Assembly (NCBI GenBank): GCA_030425785.1
Contig: JAUHYJ010000007.1
Location: forward strand, 1-19,883
Origin: Acidimicrobiia bacterium
GTDB taxonomy: Bacteria > Actinomycetota > Acidimicrobiia > Acidimicrobiales > Ilumatobacteraceae
Length of the DNA stretch: 19,883 nt
Reading direction: 5' to 3'
In this document: one piece after another, positions 1 to 9,376 of the stretch
Layout of the letters: each line of letters opens with the position of its first letter
Position numbering within the stretch: the first letter of the stretch is position 1
Made by a program: the position numbers and the translations under genes
Notes under the pieces: generated by a model
Told to the model about the DNA's origin: nothing
The model's input: the letters and a program-made list of their open reading frames with translations, nothing else
The model's database searches: none

Positions 1-1
1 G

Positions 2-800
<799 letters not shown>

Positions 801-811
<11 letters not shown>

Positions 812-830
812 CGCACGTCCGCGTCGAGCC
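801..830. terminator. Weak GC hairpin between convergent flavoenzyme and aminotransferase genes
   Basis: GACGC (810-814) pairs with GCGTC (821-825) around a 6-nt loop. An outer GGCT (801-804) can pair with AGCC (827-830) across an asymmetric interior loop. It lies exactly at the 3' ends of two convergent genes and has no T-tract. A bidirectional terminator role is inferred from position. Confidence 0.3.
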
Positions 831-831
831 A

Positions 832-2136
832 TCACTCGGCGAGGACGTCGACCACCGCCCCGACCAGCCGCTCGATCATCAGGTCCAGCTCCTCGTCGGT
901 GACCGAGAGCGGGGGGCCGAGCAGGATCGCGTCGCCGACCCGGCCGTCGACGGCCGACGTGCACGGGTACACGGTCAGCCCGCGCTCGAACGCCGCTGCG
1001 GTGATGCGCTCCGCGACGCGTTCGCTGCGATCGAACGGGGCTGTCGTCGTCCGATCGGCGACGAACTCGACCGCTCGCAGCAGACCGAGCCCGCGCACGT
1101 CGCCGACGTGCGCGTGGTCGCCCAGGTCGTCGGTCAGTGCCGCCTGGGCCCGCCGACCGAGCTGTTCGGCCCGACCGACGAGACCGTCGCGTTCGATCAC
1201 GTCGACGACGGCAGCTGCGACGCGGGCCCCGATCGGGTGGTGCGACCACGTGAACCCGTGGACGAACGTGCCGTGCTCGGTCACGGTGTCCGCGATGTCG
1301 CCGCGCGCCATCATCAGTCCCAGCGGCCAGTAGCCACTCGACGCGCCCTTGCCGGCGGTCACGATGTCGGGCCGGACACCCCAGTGGTCGACCGCGAACC
1401 ACCGACCGGTCCGACCGAAGCCGGTCATCACCTCGTCGGCGATCAGCAACACGCCGTGACGCCGGCAGACCTCTGCCATGGCGGGCCAGTACCCGTCCGG
1501 CGGGAGCGCCGCGGCGAGGGTCGCACCTGCGACCGGCTCCGCGACGAAGGCCGCGACGCGCTCCGGCCCGAGCTCGACGATGCGGCGATCGAGCTCGTTG
1601 GCGTGATCGGCGGCCGATCGAGCGTCGCGATACCGGTTCGCGGCCGGCACGCGGCTGGTGTGCCCGAGCCAGGGCTCGTAGCCGGCACGCAGGGCGGCGC
1701 GGTCGGACGCGTCGAGCGCGCCCCGGCTGTTGCCGTGGTACGCGCCGGATCGCGCGATCACGACGTGTCGGTCGAGGTCGCCGCGTGCCACGTGGTAACT
1801 GCGGGCGAGCTTGAACGCACTCTCGTTCGCCTCGCTGCCACCGCTGACGGGGAAGATCCGCACGTCGTCGACCGGCACCAGTGGCCCGAGCCGCTCGGCC
1901 AGATCGTGCAACGACGCGGACTCGAACTGGGTCGCGTGGACGTAGTCGAGCGTGGCGACCTGGTCGGACACCGCAGCGACGAGCTCGGCCCGCCCGTGCC
2001 CGATCGAGCACGCGATCGCTCCCCCGGCGCCGTCGAGCCAACTCCGGCCGTCGGCCGCCGTGATCGTGCAGCCGTCGGCATGCACGGCCACGGGTCGATC
2101 GGGAGCACGATGGAAGACGTGGTCACGCACGCGCAC
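832..2136 (-). CDS. Class III PLP-dependent aminotransferase (omega-amino acid:pyruvate type)
   Basis: This is a fold-type I, class III transaminase that transfers an amino group from an omega-amino acid or amine to a keto acid. At 434 aa it has normal family length. Visible motifs are the cofactor-binding SGGSEANESAFKLAR (about 98-112), the AYHGNSRGA loop (132-140), LLIADEVMTGFGRTG with the pyridine-N-binding Asp at 234, and the Schiff-base Lys at 263 in TAGKGASSGYWPLG. The substrate (beta-alanine, GABA, taurine or another amine) cannot be read from sequence. The start is GTG at 2136; GTG at 2130 is an in-frame alternative and neither has a clear Shine-Dalgarno. It converges on the flavoenzyme and is divergent from the MFS gene, so these may form an amine-catabolism neighbourhood. 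Confidence 0.93.
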   Translation of the reverse strand: MRVRDHVFHRAPDRPVAVHADGCTITAADGRSWLDGAGGAIACSIGHGRAELVAAVSDQVATLDYVHATQFESASLHDLAERLGPLVPVDDVRIFPVSGGSEANESAFKLARSYHVARGDLDRHVVIARSGAYHGNSRGALDASDRAALRAGYEPWLGHTSRVPAANRYRDARSAADHANELDRRIVELGPERVAAFVAEPVAGATLAAALPPDGYWPAMAEVCRRHGVLLIADEVMTGFGRTGRWFAVDHWGVRPDIVTAGKGASSGYWPLGLMMARGDIADTVTEHGTFVHGFTWSHHPIGARVAAAVVDVIERDGLVGRAEQLGRRAQAALTDDLGDHAHVGDVRGLGLLRAVEFVADRTTTAPFDRSERVAERITAAAFERGLTVYPCTSAVDGRVGDAILLGPPLSVTDEELDLMIERLVGAVVDVLAE

Positions 2137-2309
2137 AGCATGGCACCGGCGCGCCGGTCGACCGGCGGCAGGCCGAACGTTCCCGCCCGCCCCGGTTCGC
2201 CGACGGGCCCGACGGTGCGCTGACCAGCGGGTTCACGCTCCGTTCACGGCGATGTTCGAAGCTCTCGACGACGGTGACACGACACACGGGAACCTGGTCG
2301 TGACCAGAC

Positions 2310-2343
2310 GGGTGCCCGATCCCGGCGGAGGGATCGGGCACCC
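2310..2343. promoter_or_regulatory. Perfect 14-bp inverted repeat upstream of the MFS promoter
   Basis: GGGTGCCCGATCCC (2310-2323) and its exact complement (2330-2343) flank the 6-nt spacer GGCGGA. It lies between divergent genes and ends about 28 bp before the -10 box serving the MFS unit. As DNA it could be a dimeric regulator's operator. As RNA it would be a strong hairpin, but it lies upstream of the predicted transcript start. A terminator role is less likely because no gene ends here. Confidence 0.55.
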
Positions 2344-2371
2344 GCATGCCGGGGCACGCGGCGCGCGTCGC

Positions 2372-2377
2372 TACGGT
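2372..2377 (+). promoter_or_regulatory. -10 box (TACGGT) for leader ORF / MFS unit
   Basis: TACGGT ends 8 nt before ATG 2386, matching the spacing seen at other leaderless starts in this window. No recognisable -35 is visible. Confidence 0.45.
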
Positions 2378-2385
2378 CGGCGTCG

Positions 2386-2433
2386 ATGACCGGGTGCGCG
2401 ACGACCGTGGACGATTCGTGCCCGGGAGCGTGA
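2386..2433 (+). CDS. Putative 15-aa leaderless leader ORF overlapping the MFS start
   Basis: A 16-codon ORF (MTGCATTVDDSCPGA, then TGA) starts 8 nt after the TACGGT box, exactly where a leaderless start would be expected. Its TGA (2431-2433) overlaps the proposed MFS GTG start (2430-2432) in a GTGA arrangement typical of translational coupling. The peptide has no recognisable homology, and its two cysteines are unremarkable. It could be a true coupled leader, or the start of a longer MFS protein if the assembly contains an indel here. Confidence 0.35.
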   Translation: MTGCATTVDDSCPGA

Positions 2434-3581
2434 GCACGCCCCCGCGCAACGTCGGGGTCGCGCAGCTCGTCACGCTCACCGCCGCCAAGACGGTCTCGAA
2501 CTTCGGCGTGCGGTGGGTCCCGTTCTTCCTGCCGACGCTCGCGACGGCGTTCGCAGCCACCACCGGACAGATGACCGCGGTGCTCGGCGTCGCCGAGATG
2601 GCCGGGCTGTCGACACTGTTGATCGCCAGGCATCTCGACGCCGGTCGGGAGCGCCAGGCGATCGCCGGCGCGATGGTCTTCGTCGCGGTCGGCTCCGCGA
2701 CCGCGACGATCGGCTCGTTCGCCGGGTTCTCGGTGGCGTACTTCCTCATCGTGCTCGGCGCGACGCTGTGCACCATCGGCGGGCACACGTTCCTCAGCCG
2801 CCGGGTCCGCTACGCACGCCGAGCCCGTGCCATCGGCACCTTCGAACTGTCGTGGGCCCTCGCGCTCCTCGTCGGAGCGCCCGGCGCCGCCCTCCTGATC
2901 CGCTCGGTCGGTTGGCGCGGCCCGTTCGTCGTCGCGGCGATCCTGGCCGTCGCGGCCCTGGTCGCGCTCGTCGTCCAGCCCGACCGCTCGACGGTGCTCG
3001 CGGACGCGACCAACTCCGACCCGCCACGCCGCCTCACCACCGAGGCCTGGCTCGCCGTCGGAGCGTCGTCGGCGATCGCCGTCACCGGCCTCACCACCAT
3101 CGCCGTCGCCGGCACGTGGCTCGACGACGCACTCGGCGTCTCGACCGGCGGGGTCGGCGCCGTGGCGATCGCGTTCGGGCTGGCCGAACTGACGGCGTCG
3201 TCGACGTCGGCGGCCATGGCCGACCGCATCGGACCCGCCAGGGCGACGCGCATCGCGATTCTCGTCGCCGTCGCCGGGCTGCTCGTCATGATGCAGGCCG
3301 GCACGTCGCTCGCGATCGGTGCGATCGGGTTGCTGTGCTTCTTCGTCGGGTTCGAGTTCTCGATCGTCACCTCGTTCTCGATCGTCAGCGAGTCGCTGCC
3401 GGCGGCACGCGGGCGCGTGCTCGCCACCAACACGGCCGTCGCGACCGTGCTGCGCGGTGCCGGCGTCGCCATCAGCGGCACGCTGTACGAACGCTTCGGC
3501 GTCAGCGGACCGGCGACGGTGTCGATCACGACCGCGACCGTGGCGGTCGTCGCCCTGACCGTGCTGCGGCGCCGCCGCTGA
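2430..3581 (+). CDS. Major facilitator superfamily (MFS) transporter
   Basis: This is an integral inner-membrane secondary transporter of about 12 segments. From GTG 2430 it is 383 aa, beginning with a short hydrophilic leader (STPPRNVGVAQ) before TM1 (about 10-35), which is typical of the family. The frame stays open upstream to ATG 2346, but that would add 28 polar residues, and its possible Shine-Dalgarno lies inside the 2310-2343 inverted repeat. The arginine-rich SRRVRYARRARA loop (about 120-131) separates TM4 and TM5, and a long cytoplasmic loop near DRSTVLADATNSDPPRR separates the two six-helix halves. The substrate is unknown. Its 3' end lies 3 bp from the convergent dioxygenase gene. 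Confidence 0.85.
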   Translation: MSTPPRNVGVAQLVTLTAAKTVSNFGVRWVPFFLPTLATAFAATTGQMTAVLGVAEMAGLSTLLIARHLDAGRERQAIAGAMVFVAVGSATATIGSFAGFSVAYFLIVLGATLCTIGGHTFLSRRVRYARRARAIGTFELSWALALLVGAPGAALLIRSVGWRGPFVVAAILAVAALVALVVQPDRSTVLADATNSDPPRRLTTEAWLAVGASSAIAVTGLTTIAVAGTWLDDALGVSTGGVGAVAIAFGLAELTASSTSAAMADRIGPARATRIAILVAVAGLLVMMQAGTSLAIGAIGLLCFFVGFEFSIVTSFSIVSESLPAARGRVLATNTAVATVLRGAGVAISGTLYERFGVSGPATVSITTATVAVVALTVLRRRR

Positions 3582-3596
3582 CCCTCAGGCGGCGCC
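3568..3596. terminator. Bidirectional GC hairpin across both stop codons of MFS and TauD genes
   Basis: GGCGCCGCC (3568-3576) pairs perfectly with GGCGGCGCC (3588-3596). The loop holds the MFS stop (3579-3581) and the dioxygenase stop (3585-3587). An alternative fold uses an 8-bp GC stem plus an inner CTGA/TCAG stem. There is no U-tract, which is usual for high-GC Actinobacteria. Confidence 0.5.
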
Positions 3597-4448
3597 GATG
3601 GTCGTGCGGTGCAGCAGCCGGGCGTGACCGTCGTAGCCACCGGTGGCGCGGTGCAGCACCGAGCGGTTGTCCCACATCACGAGCATGTCGGGCTCCCACC
3701 GGTGCCGGTAGACGAACTCGTCACGCGTCTGCCAATGGTAGAGCTCGACCAGCAGGTCGCGGGCGTCGTCGTCCGCCATGCCGTCGATGCCGATGATGTA
3801 GCCGACGCACCCGAACAGGCCGAGCCGGCCGGTCTCGGGGTGCTCGCGCACGATCGGGTGCAGCTGGGTCGCCATCGCCGAGTCGTCGGGCCGGATGTCC
3901 ATGCTGCGATCGGTCGCCCGGTCGGCCTCGCCGTACATGCCGCTCGGGGCGTACCCGCCGCGCGCCGAGTGGATCGCCATGCGACCCGCGACCCGGTCGC
4001 GCAACGACGACGGCATCGCGTCGAGAGCGGCGTGCTGGTCGGCGAACAGGGTGTCTCCACCGGTCGGCGGGATCGTGATGCCGTACAGGCACGTACCGGC
4101 GGGCGGGCGCTCCTGGAAGCTCCAGTCGCTGTGCCAGTTCTCGGCGAAGAGCGGCGCCGTCTCGTCGGCATCGCGACGGATGGCGATGACGTGCTCGCGA
4201 CCGGGGATCGGGGCCACGTACGGGTCATCGCCGAACGGACCGAAGGCGAGGGTGAAACGTTCGAGGTCGTCATCGGTCAGCAGCTGGCCGGGGAAGGCGA
4301 GCACGTGGTGCTCGAGCCACGCGGCACGGAGCACCGCGACGGTCGCCGGGGACAGCTCATCACGCAGATCGACACCGGTCACCGTGGCGCCGCACACCTG
4401 TCCCGACGGCTCGACCGTGATCTGCCCGGGCGTGTCGATGGTCCCCAT
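3585..4448 (-). CDS. TauD/TfdA-family Fe(II)/2-oxoglutarate-dependent dioxygenase
   Basis: This is a cytosolic non-haem iron oxygenase that hydroxylates a small acid or sulfonate while decarboxylating 2-oxoglutarate. At 287 aa it has family length. The metal facial triad is visible as H106 and D108 in NWHSDWSF and distal H266 in NRSVLHRATGG. R277, 11 residues after the distal His, is the expected 2-oxoglutarate anchor (as His255/Arg266 in TauD). GGDTLFAD (130-137) is the usual family strand. The frame is open further upstream, but ATG 4448 is chosen because a TACCGT -10 box lies 8 nt before it and the protein then starts at the conserved beta-strand region. Substrate unknown (taurine, chlorinated acids, betaines and carnitine are all used by relatives). 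It is divergent from a RidA-like gene and convergent with the MFS gene. Confidence 0.92.
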   Translation of the reverse strand: MGTIDTPGQITVEPSGQVCGATVTGVDLRDELSPATVAVLRAAWLEHHVLAFPGQLLTDDDLERFTLAFGPFGDDPYVAPIPGREHVIAIRRDADETAPLFAENWHSDWSFQERPPAGTCLYGITIPPTGGDTLFADQHAALDAMPSSLRDRVAGRMAIHSARGGYAPSGMYGEADRATDRSMDIRPDDSAMATQLHPIVREHPETGRLGLFGCVGYIIGIDGMADDDARDLLVELYHWQTRDEFVYRHRWEPDMLVMWDNRSVLHRATGGYDGHARLLHRTTIGAA

Positions 4449-4454
4449 CGATCT

Positions 4455-4480
4455 CGACGGTAGCGGTCGGGCTACCGTCG
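4455..4480. promoter_or_regulatory. Mirror-image divergent leaderless promoters (TauD / RidA)
   Basis: CGACGGTAGC (4455-4464) and GCTACCGTCG (4471-4480) form a perfect 10-bp inverted repeat with a 6-bp spacer. Each arm contains TACCGT on its outgoing strand (4462-4457 minus, 4473-4478 plus), exactly 8 nt from ATG 4448 and ATG 4487 respectively. The dyad centre (4467.5) is also the midpoint of the two start codons. It probably serves as paired -10 elements and could double as a regulator site. Confidence 0.65.
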
Positions 4481-4486
4481 CTGCGC

Positions 4487-4972
4487 ATGGGGACGATCGA
4501 CGACCGGCTCGACGCGCTCGGCATCGAGTTGCCGCCGCCGCTCGCCCCACCGCCCGGTGTGGTCCTGCCGTTCGCGATGGTGCGCGTCGTCGGCGATCGG
4601 GCGATCGTGTCGGGGCACGGCCCGCAGGCACTCGACGGCTCGATCGGTGGCGCACTCGGTCGCGTCCCCGACGAGGTCTCCGTCGAGCAGGCCTACGAGT
4701 CGGCCAGGCTGACCGGGCTGTCGATCCTCGGCGACCTGCAGCGAACGCTCGGCGACCTCGATCGCATCACCGCCTGGGGCCGGGTGTTCGGCATGGTCTG
4801 GTCGGCTCCCGACTTCCATGCGCAGCCGTCGGTCATCAACGGGTTCAGCGACCTGATCCTCGACGTGTTCGGTCACGAGGTGGGTGCCCACGCACGGAGC
4901 GCGGTCGGTCTGGCGAGCTTGCCGTTCCGGATCCCGGTCGAGATCGAGTGCGAGGTCGCACTGCGGCGGTGA
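4487..4972 (+). CDS. RidA/YjgF-superfamily protein (L-PSP endoribonuclease-like, YjgF_endoribonc type)
   Basis: This is a 161-aa cytosolic protein of the YjgF/YER057c/UK114 superfamily, whose characterised RidA members hydrolyse reactive enamine/imine intermediates. The sequence fits the longer subfamily usually labelled endoribonuclease L-PSP: LGIELPPPLAPP at the N-terminus, IVSGHGP (about 40-46), SVEQAYESARLTGLSILGDL in the long helix, QPSVINGFSDLILDVFG, and the C-terminal ARSAVGLASLPFRIPVEIE strand-turn-strand. Whether it has deaminase activity is not certain, since this subfamily is poorly characterised. ATG 4487 lies 8 nt after TACCGT and has no Shine-Dalgarno, so it is probably leaderless. 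Its divergence from an oxygenase would suit removal of reactive products, but that link is inferred. Confidence 0.9.
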   Translation: MGTIDDRLDALGIELPPPLAPPPGVVLPFAMVRVVGDRAIVSGHGPQALDGSIGGALGRVPDEVSVEQAYESARLTGLSILGDLQRTLGDLDRITAWGRVFGMVWSAPDFHAQPSVINGFSDLILDVFGHEVGAHARSAVGLASLPFRIPVEIECEVALRR

Positions 4973-5047
4973 TCCGGGTCGTCTGGGAATCGTCAGGACG
5001 GTCTCTGGAACCTCAAGTCGCGTCGGACTCCCTCCGATGCACCACCC

Positions 5048-6391
5048 ATGGACGACCAGACGCGTCGAAGCGGCCAGGTGCTGCTGGCGCAGCGCGTCGC
5101 CGTTCGCCACCTGGCGGCCCTCGTCGCGCGCGCGGTCGTCAGCGTCGCCGTGGCCTACACCATCACGCGGTGTGGCGCGACCCTCCTGTTCCGCAACGGA
5201 TCGCTCGATGCACTGCAACTGGTCGTGGAGATCGGCGTGACGATCGCGCTCGCGTCGATCGGGCTCGCAGTCACGTCGGCGATCCCGATCCGTCGCGATC
5301 TCGTCCACATCCGTGACGTCGTCGTCGCGAACGAGACCGAGCTGCGGGAACAGAACCAGGTGCAGACGTTCCAGCGGCGCGTCCAGCGCGCGTTCGACAT
5401 GGCGGAGACCGAGTCGGAGCTGTACGAGGTCGCCGGGCTCGCACTGAAGGACGCCGGGCCAGGGGCGGCGGAGATCCTCGTCGCCGACGCCAGCAACGCA
5501 CACGTCCGACGCGTGGTCGTCGCGAGCGGTCGGTCGACGCCCGGTTGCGCGGTCGTCACGCCACAGAGCTGCCCTGCCGTCCGGGTCGGCCAGACACTCC
5601 GCTTCGGCGACCCGAACGGTCTCGATGCGTGCCCGCGGCTCCGCGAGCGAGGGCTCGCCGACGACTCGGTCGCGACGTGCGTACCGATCAACATCTTGGG
5701 GACGCCGTCGGCCGTCCTCCACGCGGTCTGCGCCGCCCACGAGCTCGACGACGCCCCAGCGATGTCGTCGGGGGTACGCGCGCTCGAGGGCGTGGGCAAC
5801 CGATTCGGCCAACGGCTCGGGATGATGCGCGCGATCTCACAGTCGAAGCTGCAGGCCGAGACCGATCCGCTCACCGGGCTGCTGAACCGACGCGCGATGG
5901 AGAACCAGATCCGGGAGCTGCGGCTGGACGAGATCCCGTTCGCACTCGCGATGGTCGATCTCGATCACTTCAAGGACCTCAACGACACCTATGGTCACGA
6001 CACCGGCGACCGGGCGCTGCGGTTGTGGTCGCGGATCGCGAAGCAGGCCATGCGCGACTCGGACCTCGTTGCCCGCTACGGCGGCGAGGAGTTCGTGGTC
6101 GTGATGGCCGGGGCCGACGTCGAGACCGCCGCGCCGGCGATGCACCGGTTGCGCCAGATGCTCCACGACACCCTCGACAACGCGGAACTCCCGAGCTTCA
6201 CGTTCAGTGTCGGCCTCGTCGACTCGACGTGGAGCAGCGACCTCACCGTCCTGCTGGCGTCGGCCGACCGTGCCCTCATGCAGGCCAAGACCCAGGGCCG
6301 CGATCGGCTCGTCATCGACGACCCGAGCGATGCGACCGACGCACCATCACATCACGCCCCCGTGCATCCGCCCGCGAGTCGGGCGACGTCG

Positions 6392-6403
<12 letters not shown>
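5048..6403 (+). CDS. Membrane-anchored diguanylate cyclase (GGDEF domain)
   Basis: This 451-aa protein would make cyclic di-GMP from two GTP. Two hydrophobic segments near the N-terminus (about 22-45 and 57-79) anchor it. A helical, charged linker (about 85-118) and a GAF-like sensor region with several cysteines (about 120-265) follow. The catalytic domain opens with TDPLTGLLNRRAM (272-284) and has VDLDHFKDLND, then GGEEF at 345-349. RDSD (336-339) sits five residues before GGEEF, so the product-inhibition I-site (RxxD) is present and the domain looks catalytically intact. The C-terminal 30 residues are disordered, rich in His, Pro and Ala. ATG 5048 has no clear Shine-Dalgarno or -10 box. 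The 3' end overlaps the convergent ThiF gene by 12 bp. Confidence 0.92.
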
Positions 6404-7558
<1,155 letters not shown>

Positions 7559-7567
7559 AGACGTCAA

Positions 7568-7573
7568 AACCTA
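7568..7573 (-). promoter_or_regulatory. -10 box (TAGGTT) for the ThiF-rhodanese gene
   Basis: Read on the minus strand, TAGGTT lies 9 nt before ATG 7558, the spacing of a leaderless start. This decides the start codon. No convincing -35 is visible. Confidence 0.5.
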
Positions 7574-7649
7574 CCAACCCGGTCGGGTATTCCCGCATGT
7601 GTCGGACGTCCTGTCCGATTCCTGCTCGCACCGGTCCGCGTGACGTCGG

Positions 7650-7655
7650 TACCGT
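7650..7655 (+). promoter_or_regulatory. -10 box (TACCGT) for the EamA transporter gene
   Basis: TACCGT lies 9 nt before ATG 7665. It is identical in sequence, and nearly in spacing, to the boxes of the TauD and RidA genes, implying a leaderless transcript. Confidence 0.5.
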
Positions 7656-7664
7656 CGCCACGGC

Positions 7665-8558
7665 ATGTCGACCGTCGCACTCCCCGAGGCACCCGCCGAT
7701 CAGCAGTTCACCAGTGCCGACTGGTCGCTGTTCGCTGCGATCTCGCTGATCTGGGGCGCGTCGTTCCTGCTCATCGACATCGGACTCGACGCACTGCACC
7801 CCGGTGCGATCACCCTCGCTCGGATCGTGCTCGGGACGGCGACCCTCGCGGTGCTTCCCCGGAGTCGGCTCCGGCTCGAACCGGGCGACCGCGGGCTCAT
7901 GCTCGTCGTGTCGATCGTGTGGGTGGGCATCCCGTTCACGCTGTTCCCGCTCGCCGAGCAGCACATCAACTCCGCGACCACCGGGCTCGTCCAGGGTGCG
8001 GCACCGATCTTCGCGATCCTGATCGCCACGATCGCGTACGGGCACCGGTCGACCCCGGCACTGCTGATCGGCCTGGTGCTCGGCATCGTCGGCATCACCC
8101 TCATGAGCCTGCCGTCGATCCGGGACGGTGCGAGCGAGGCGCTCGGCGTCGGCCTCGTGGTGCTGGCGGCGTTCTGCTACGGGCTCGCCCAGAACATGTC
8201 GCGGCCCCTCCTGCAGCGCTACGGATCGCGGCCGGTGATGCGTCGGATGCTCGAGCTGGCCGTGATCTGGACGGCGCCGTTCGGCCTGTTCGGCGTCAGC
8301 CGTTCGGAGTTCGAGGTGGGTCCGGTCGTCGCGGTCGTCGTGCTCGGCGTCGTCGGGACCGGTGTGGCGTACCTCGTGATGGGTGCGCTCGTCCGCAGCG
8401 TCGGCGCCCCGCGGGCGTCGTTCATCACCTACGTGATCCCGGTCGTGTCGGTGGCGCTCGGCGTCGCGTTCCGCGACGACGAGGTCGCCGTGCTCGCGAT
8501 CGTGGGCATCGCCTTCGTCCTGGCGGGCGCCACGTTCGCCGGACGCTCCCGTACCTGA
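7665..8558 (+). CDS. EamA/DMT-superfamily transporter (RhaT/YdcZ-like exporter)
   Basis: This 297-aa integral membrane protein of the drug/metabolite transporter superfamily is probably an inner-membrane exporter of amino acids or other small metabolites. It shows the internal duplication of EamA proteins: about ten hydrophobic segments in two halves. The first opens with WSLFAAISLIWGASFLLI (about 20-37) and the second with GVGLVVLAAFCYGLAQNMSR (about 161-180). The ISLIWGASF start and the TTGLVQGAAPIFAIL helix are characteristic; the matching helix of the second half is GAPRASFITYVIPVVSVALG. Length is normal and the substrate cannot be inferred. The start is fixed by the upstream -10 box. It is divergent from the ThiF gene and converges on the Sir2 gene, with a hairpin across both stops. 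Confidence 0.92.
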   Translation: MSTVALPEAPADQQFTSADWSLFAAISLIWGASFLLIDIGLDALHPGAITLARIVLGTATLAVLPRSRLRLEPGDRGLMLVVSIVWVGIPFTLFPLAEQHINSATTGLVQGAAPIFAILIATIAYGHRSTPALLIGLVLGIVGITLMSLPSIRDGASEALGVGLVVLAAFCYGLAQNMSRPLLQRYGSRPVMRRMLELAVIWTAPFGLFGVSRSEFEVGPVVAVVVLGVVGTGVAYLVMGALVRSVGAPRASFITYVIPVVSVALGVAFRDDEVAVLAIVGIAFVLAGATFAGRSRT

Positions 8559-8576
8559 CCGTCCCGTACCCGACCG
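8547..8576 (+). repeat. 15-bp tandem direct repeat at the 3' end of the EamA gene
   Basis: TCCCGTACCTGACCG (8547-8561) is followed directly by TCCCGTACCCGACCG (8562-8576), a 14/15 match. The EamA stop codon falls in the first copy. It looks like a small tandem duplication that also helped build the terminator hairpin. Confidence 0.6.
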
Positions 8577-8586
8577 CGCGGTCAGG
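8554..8586. terminator. Bidirectional hairpin between EamA and Sir2 genes
   Basis: CCTGACCG (8554-8561) pairs exactly with CGGTCAGG (8579-8586). A competing inner palindrome GACCGCGCGGTC (8572-8583) exists. The stem takes in both stop codons (8556-8558 plus; 8582-8584 minus). No T-tract. Confidence 0.4.
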
Positions 8587-9337
8587 CGAGCAATGCCGGG
8601 AGGATGTCGGCGATCTGGCCGATCAGGAGATGGTCGGCGACGCGGTCCATCTCGGTGTTCTGACCGTTCACGATGATCACCTGGGCACCGTTGCGCTTCG
8701 CGATCGGGACGCAGTTGGCGACCGGGTAGACGCTGAGCGTCGAGCCGATCGCGAGCATGACGTCGCACTCCTCGGCGACGCGCATCGCCCGGTCGATCAC
8801 CTCGGGCACGAGCGACTGACCGAAGCTGATCGTGTCGCTCTTGACGATGCCGCCGCAGACGAGGCACGGCGGGTCGGCCTCGCCGCCGCGCACGCGGTCG
8901 AGCGCCTCACGCATCGGGCGCCGGTCGTCGCACTCCCAGCACCGGGTGTAGCGGACGGTCCCGTGCACCTCGATCACGTTGTCGGGCTCGTGCCCGGCGA
9001 GCTGGTGCAGCCCGTCGACGTTCTGCGTGATCAGCGCGTGGAGCCGACCCCGACGTTCGAGCTCGAAGACGCATTCGTGCCCGAGGTTCGGCTCGGCGGT
9101 CCACACCGGCGTGTCGAGCCGGTTGAGCCACGCCCGCCGGCGGATGTCGGGATCGGCGAGGTAGTGCTGGATCGTCGCCTGCTTCTCGGCCTCGGGGTTG
9201 CGCGTCCAGACGCCTTTCGGGCCACGGAAGTCCGGGATGCCCGAGTCGGTCGAGATGCCGGCTCCGGTCAGGACGACCACCCGCTCGGCGGCGGCGAGGG
9301 TCTCGGCGGCAGCGACGGTCCCGGGCGGCAACGACAT
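8582..9337 (-). CDS. Sir2-family NAD-dependent protein deacylase (sirtuin)
   Basis: This 251-aa cytosolic enzyme would remove acyl groups from lysines at the cost of NAD, giving nicotinamide and O-acyl-ADP-ribose. Motifs occur in family order: the NAD-binding TGAGISTDSGIPDFRGPKG (24-42), TQNVDGLH (104-111), catalytic H125 in EVHGT, the Cys4 zinc site C133/C136 (CWEC) and C158/C161 (CLVC), then ISFGQSL, AIGST (196-200) and VNGQNTEMD (223-231). All key residues are intact. The frame remains open upstream for 36 more codons, but that stretch is low-complexity and Arg-rich, and ATG 9337 directly precedes normal sirtuin sequence. A CAGACT box 6 nt upstream might be a weak leaderless -10. Confidence 0.95.
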   Translation of the reverse strand: MSLPPGTVAAAETLAAAERVVVLTGAGISTDSGIPDFRGPKGVWTRNPEAEKQATIQHYLADPDIRRRAWLNRLDTPVWTAEPNLGHECVFELERRGRLHALITQNVDGLHQLAGHEPDNVIEVHGTVRYTRCWECDDRRPMREALDRVRGGEADPPCLVCGGIVKSDTISFGQSLVPEVIDRAMRVAEECDVMLAIGSTLSVYPVANCVPIAKRNGAQVIIVNGQNTEMDRVADHLLIGQIADILPALLA

Positions 9338-9376
9338 GGGACAAGTCTGGCGGCGATCGGGAGGCGACCCCACCTC

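Noticed and set aside
2346..2429. ATG 2346 as the MFS start
   Set aside because: It adds 28 polar residues, lies upstream of the likely -10 box, and its possible ribosome site is buried in the 14-bp inverted repeat.
4449..4655. N-terminal extension of the TauD frame to 4655
   Set aside because: It would run through the RidA gene antisense and past the paired -10 boxes; ATG 4448 gives normal family length.
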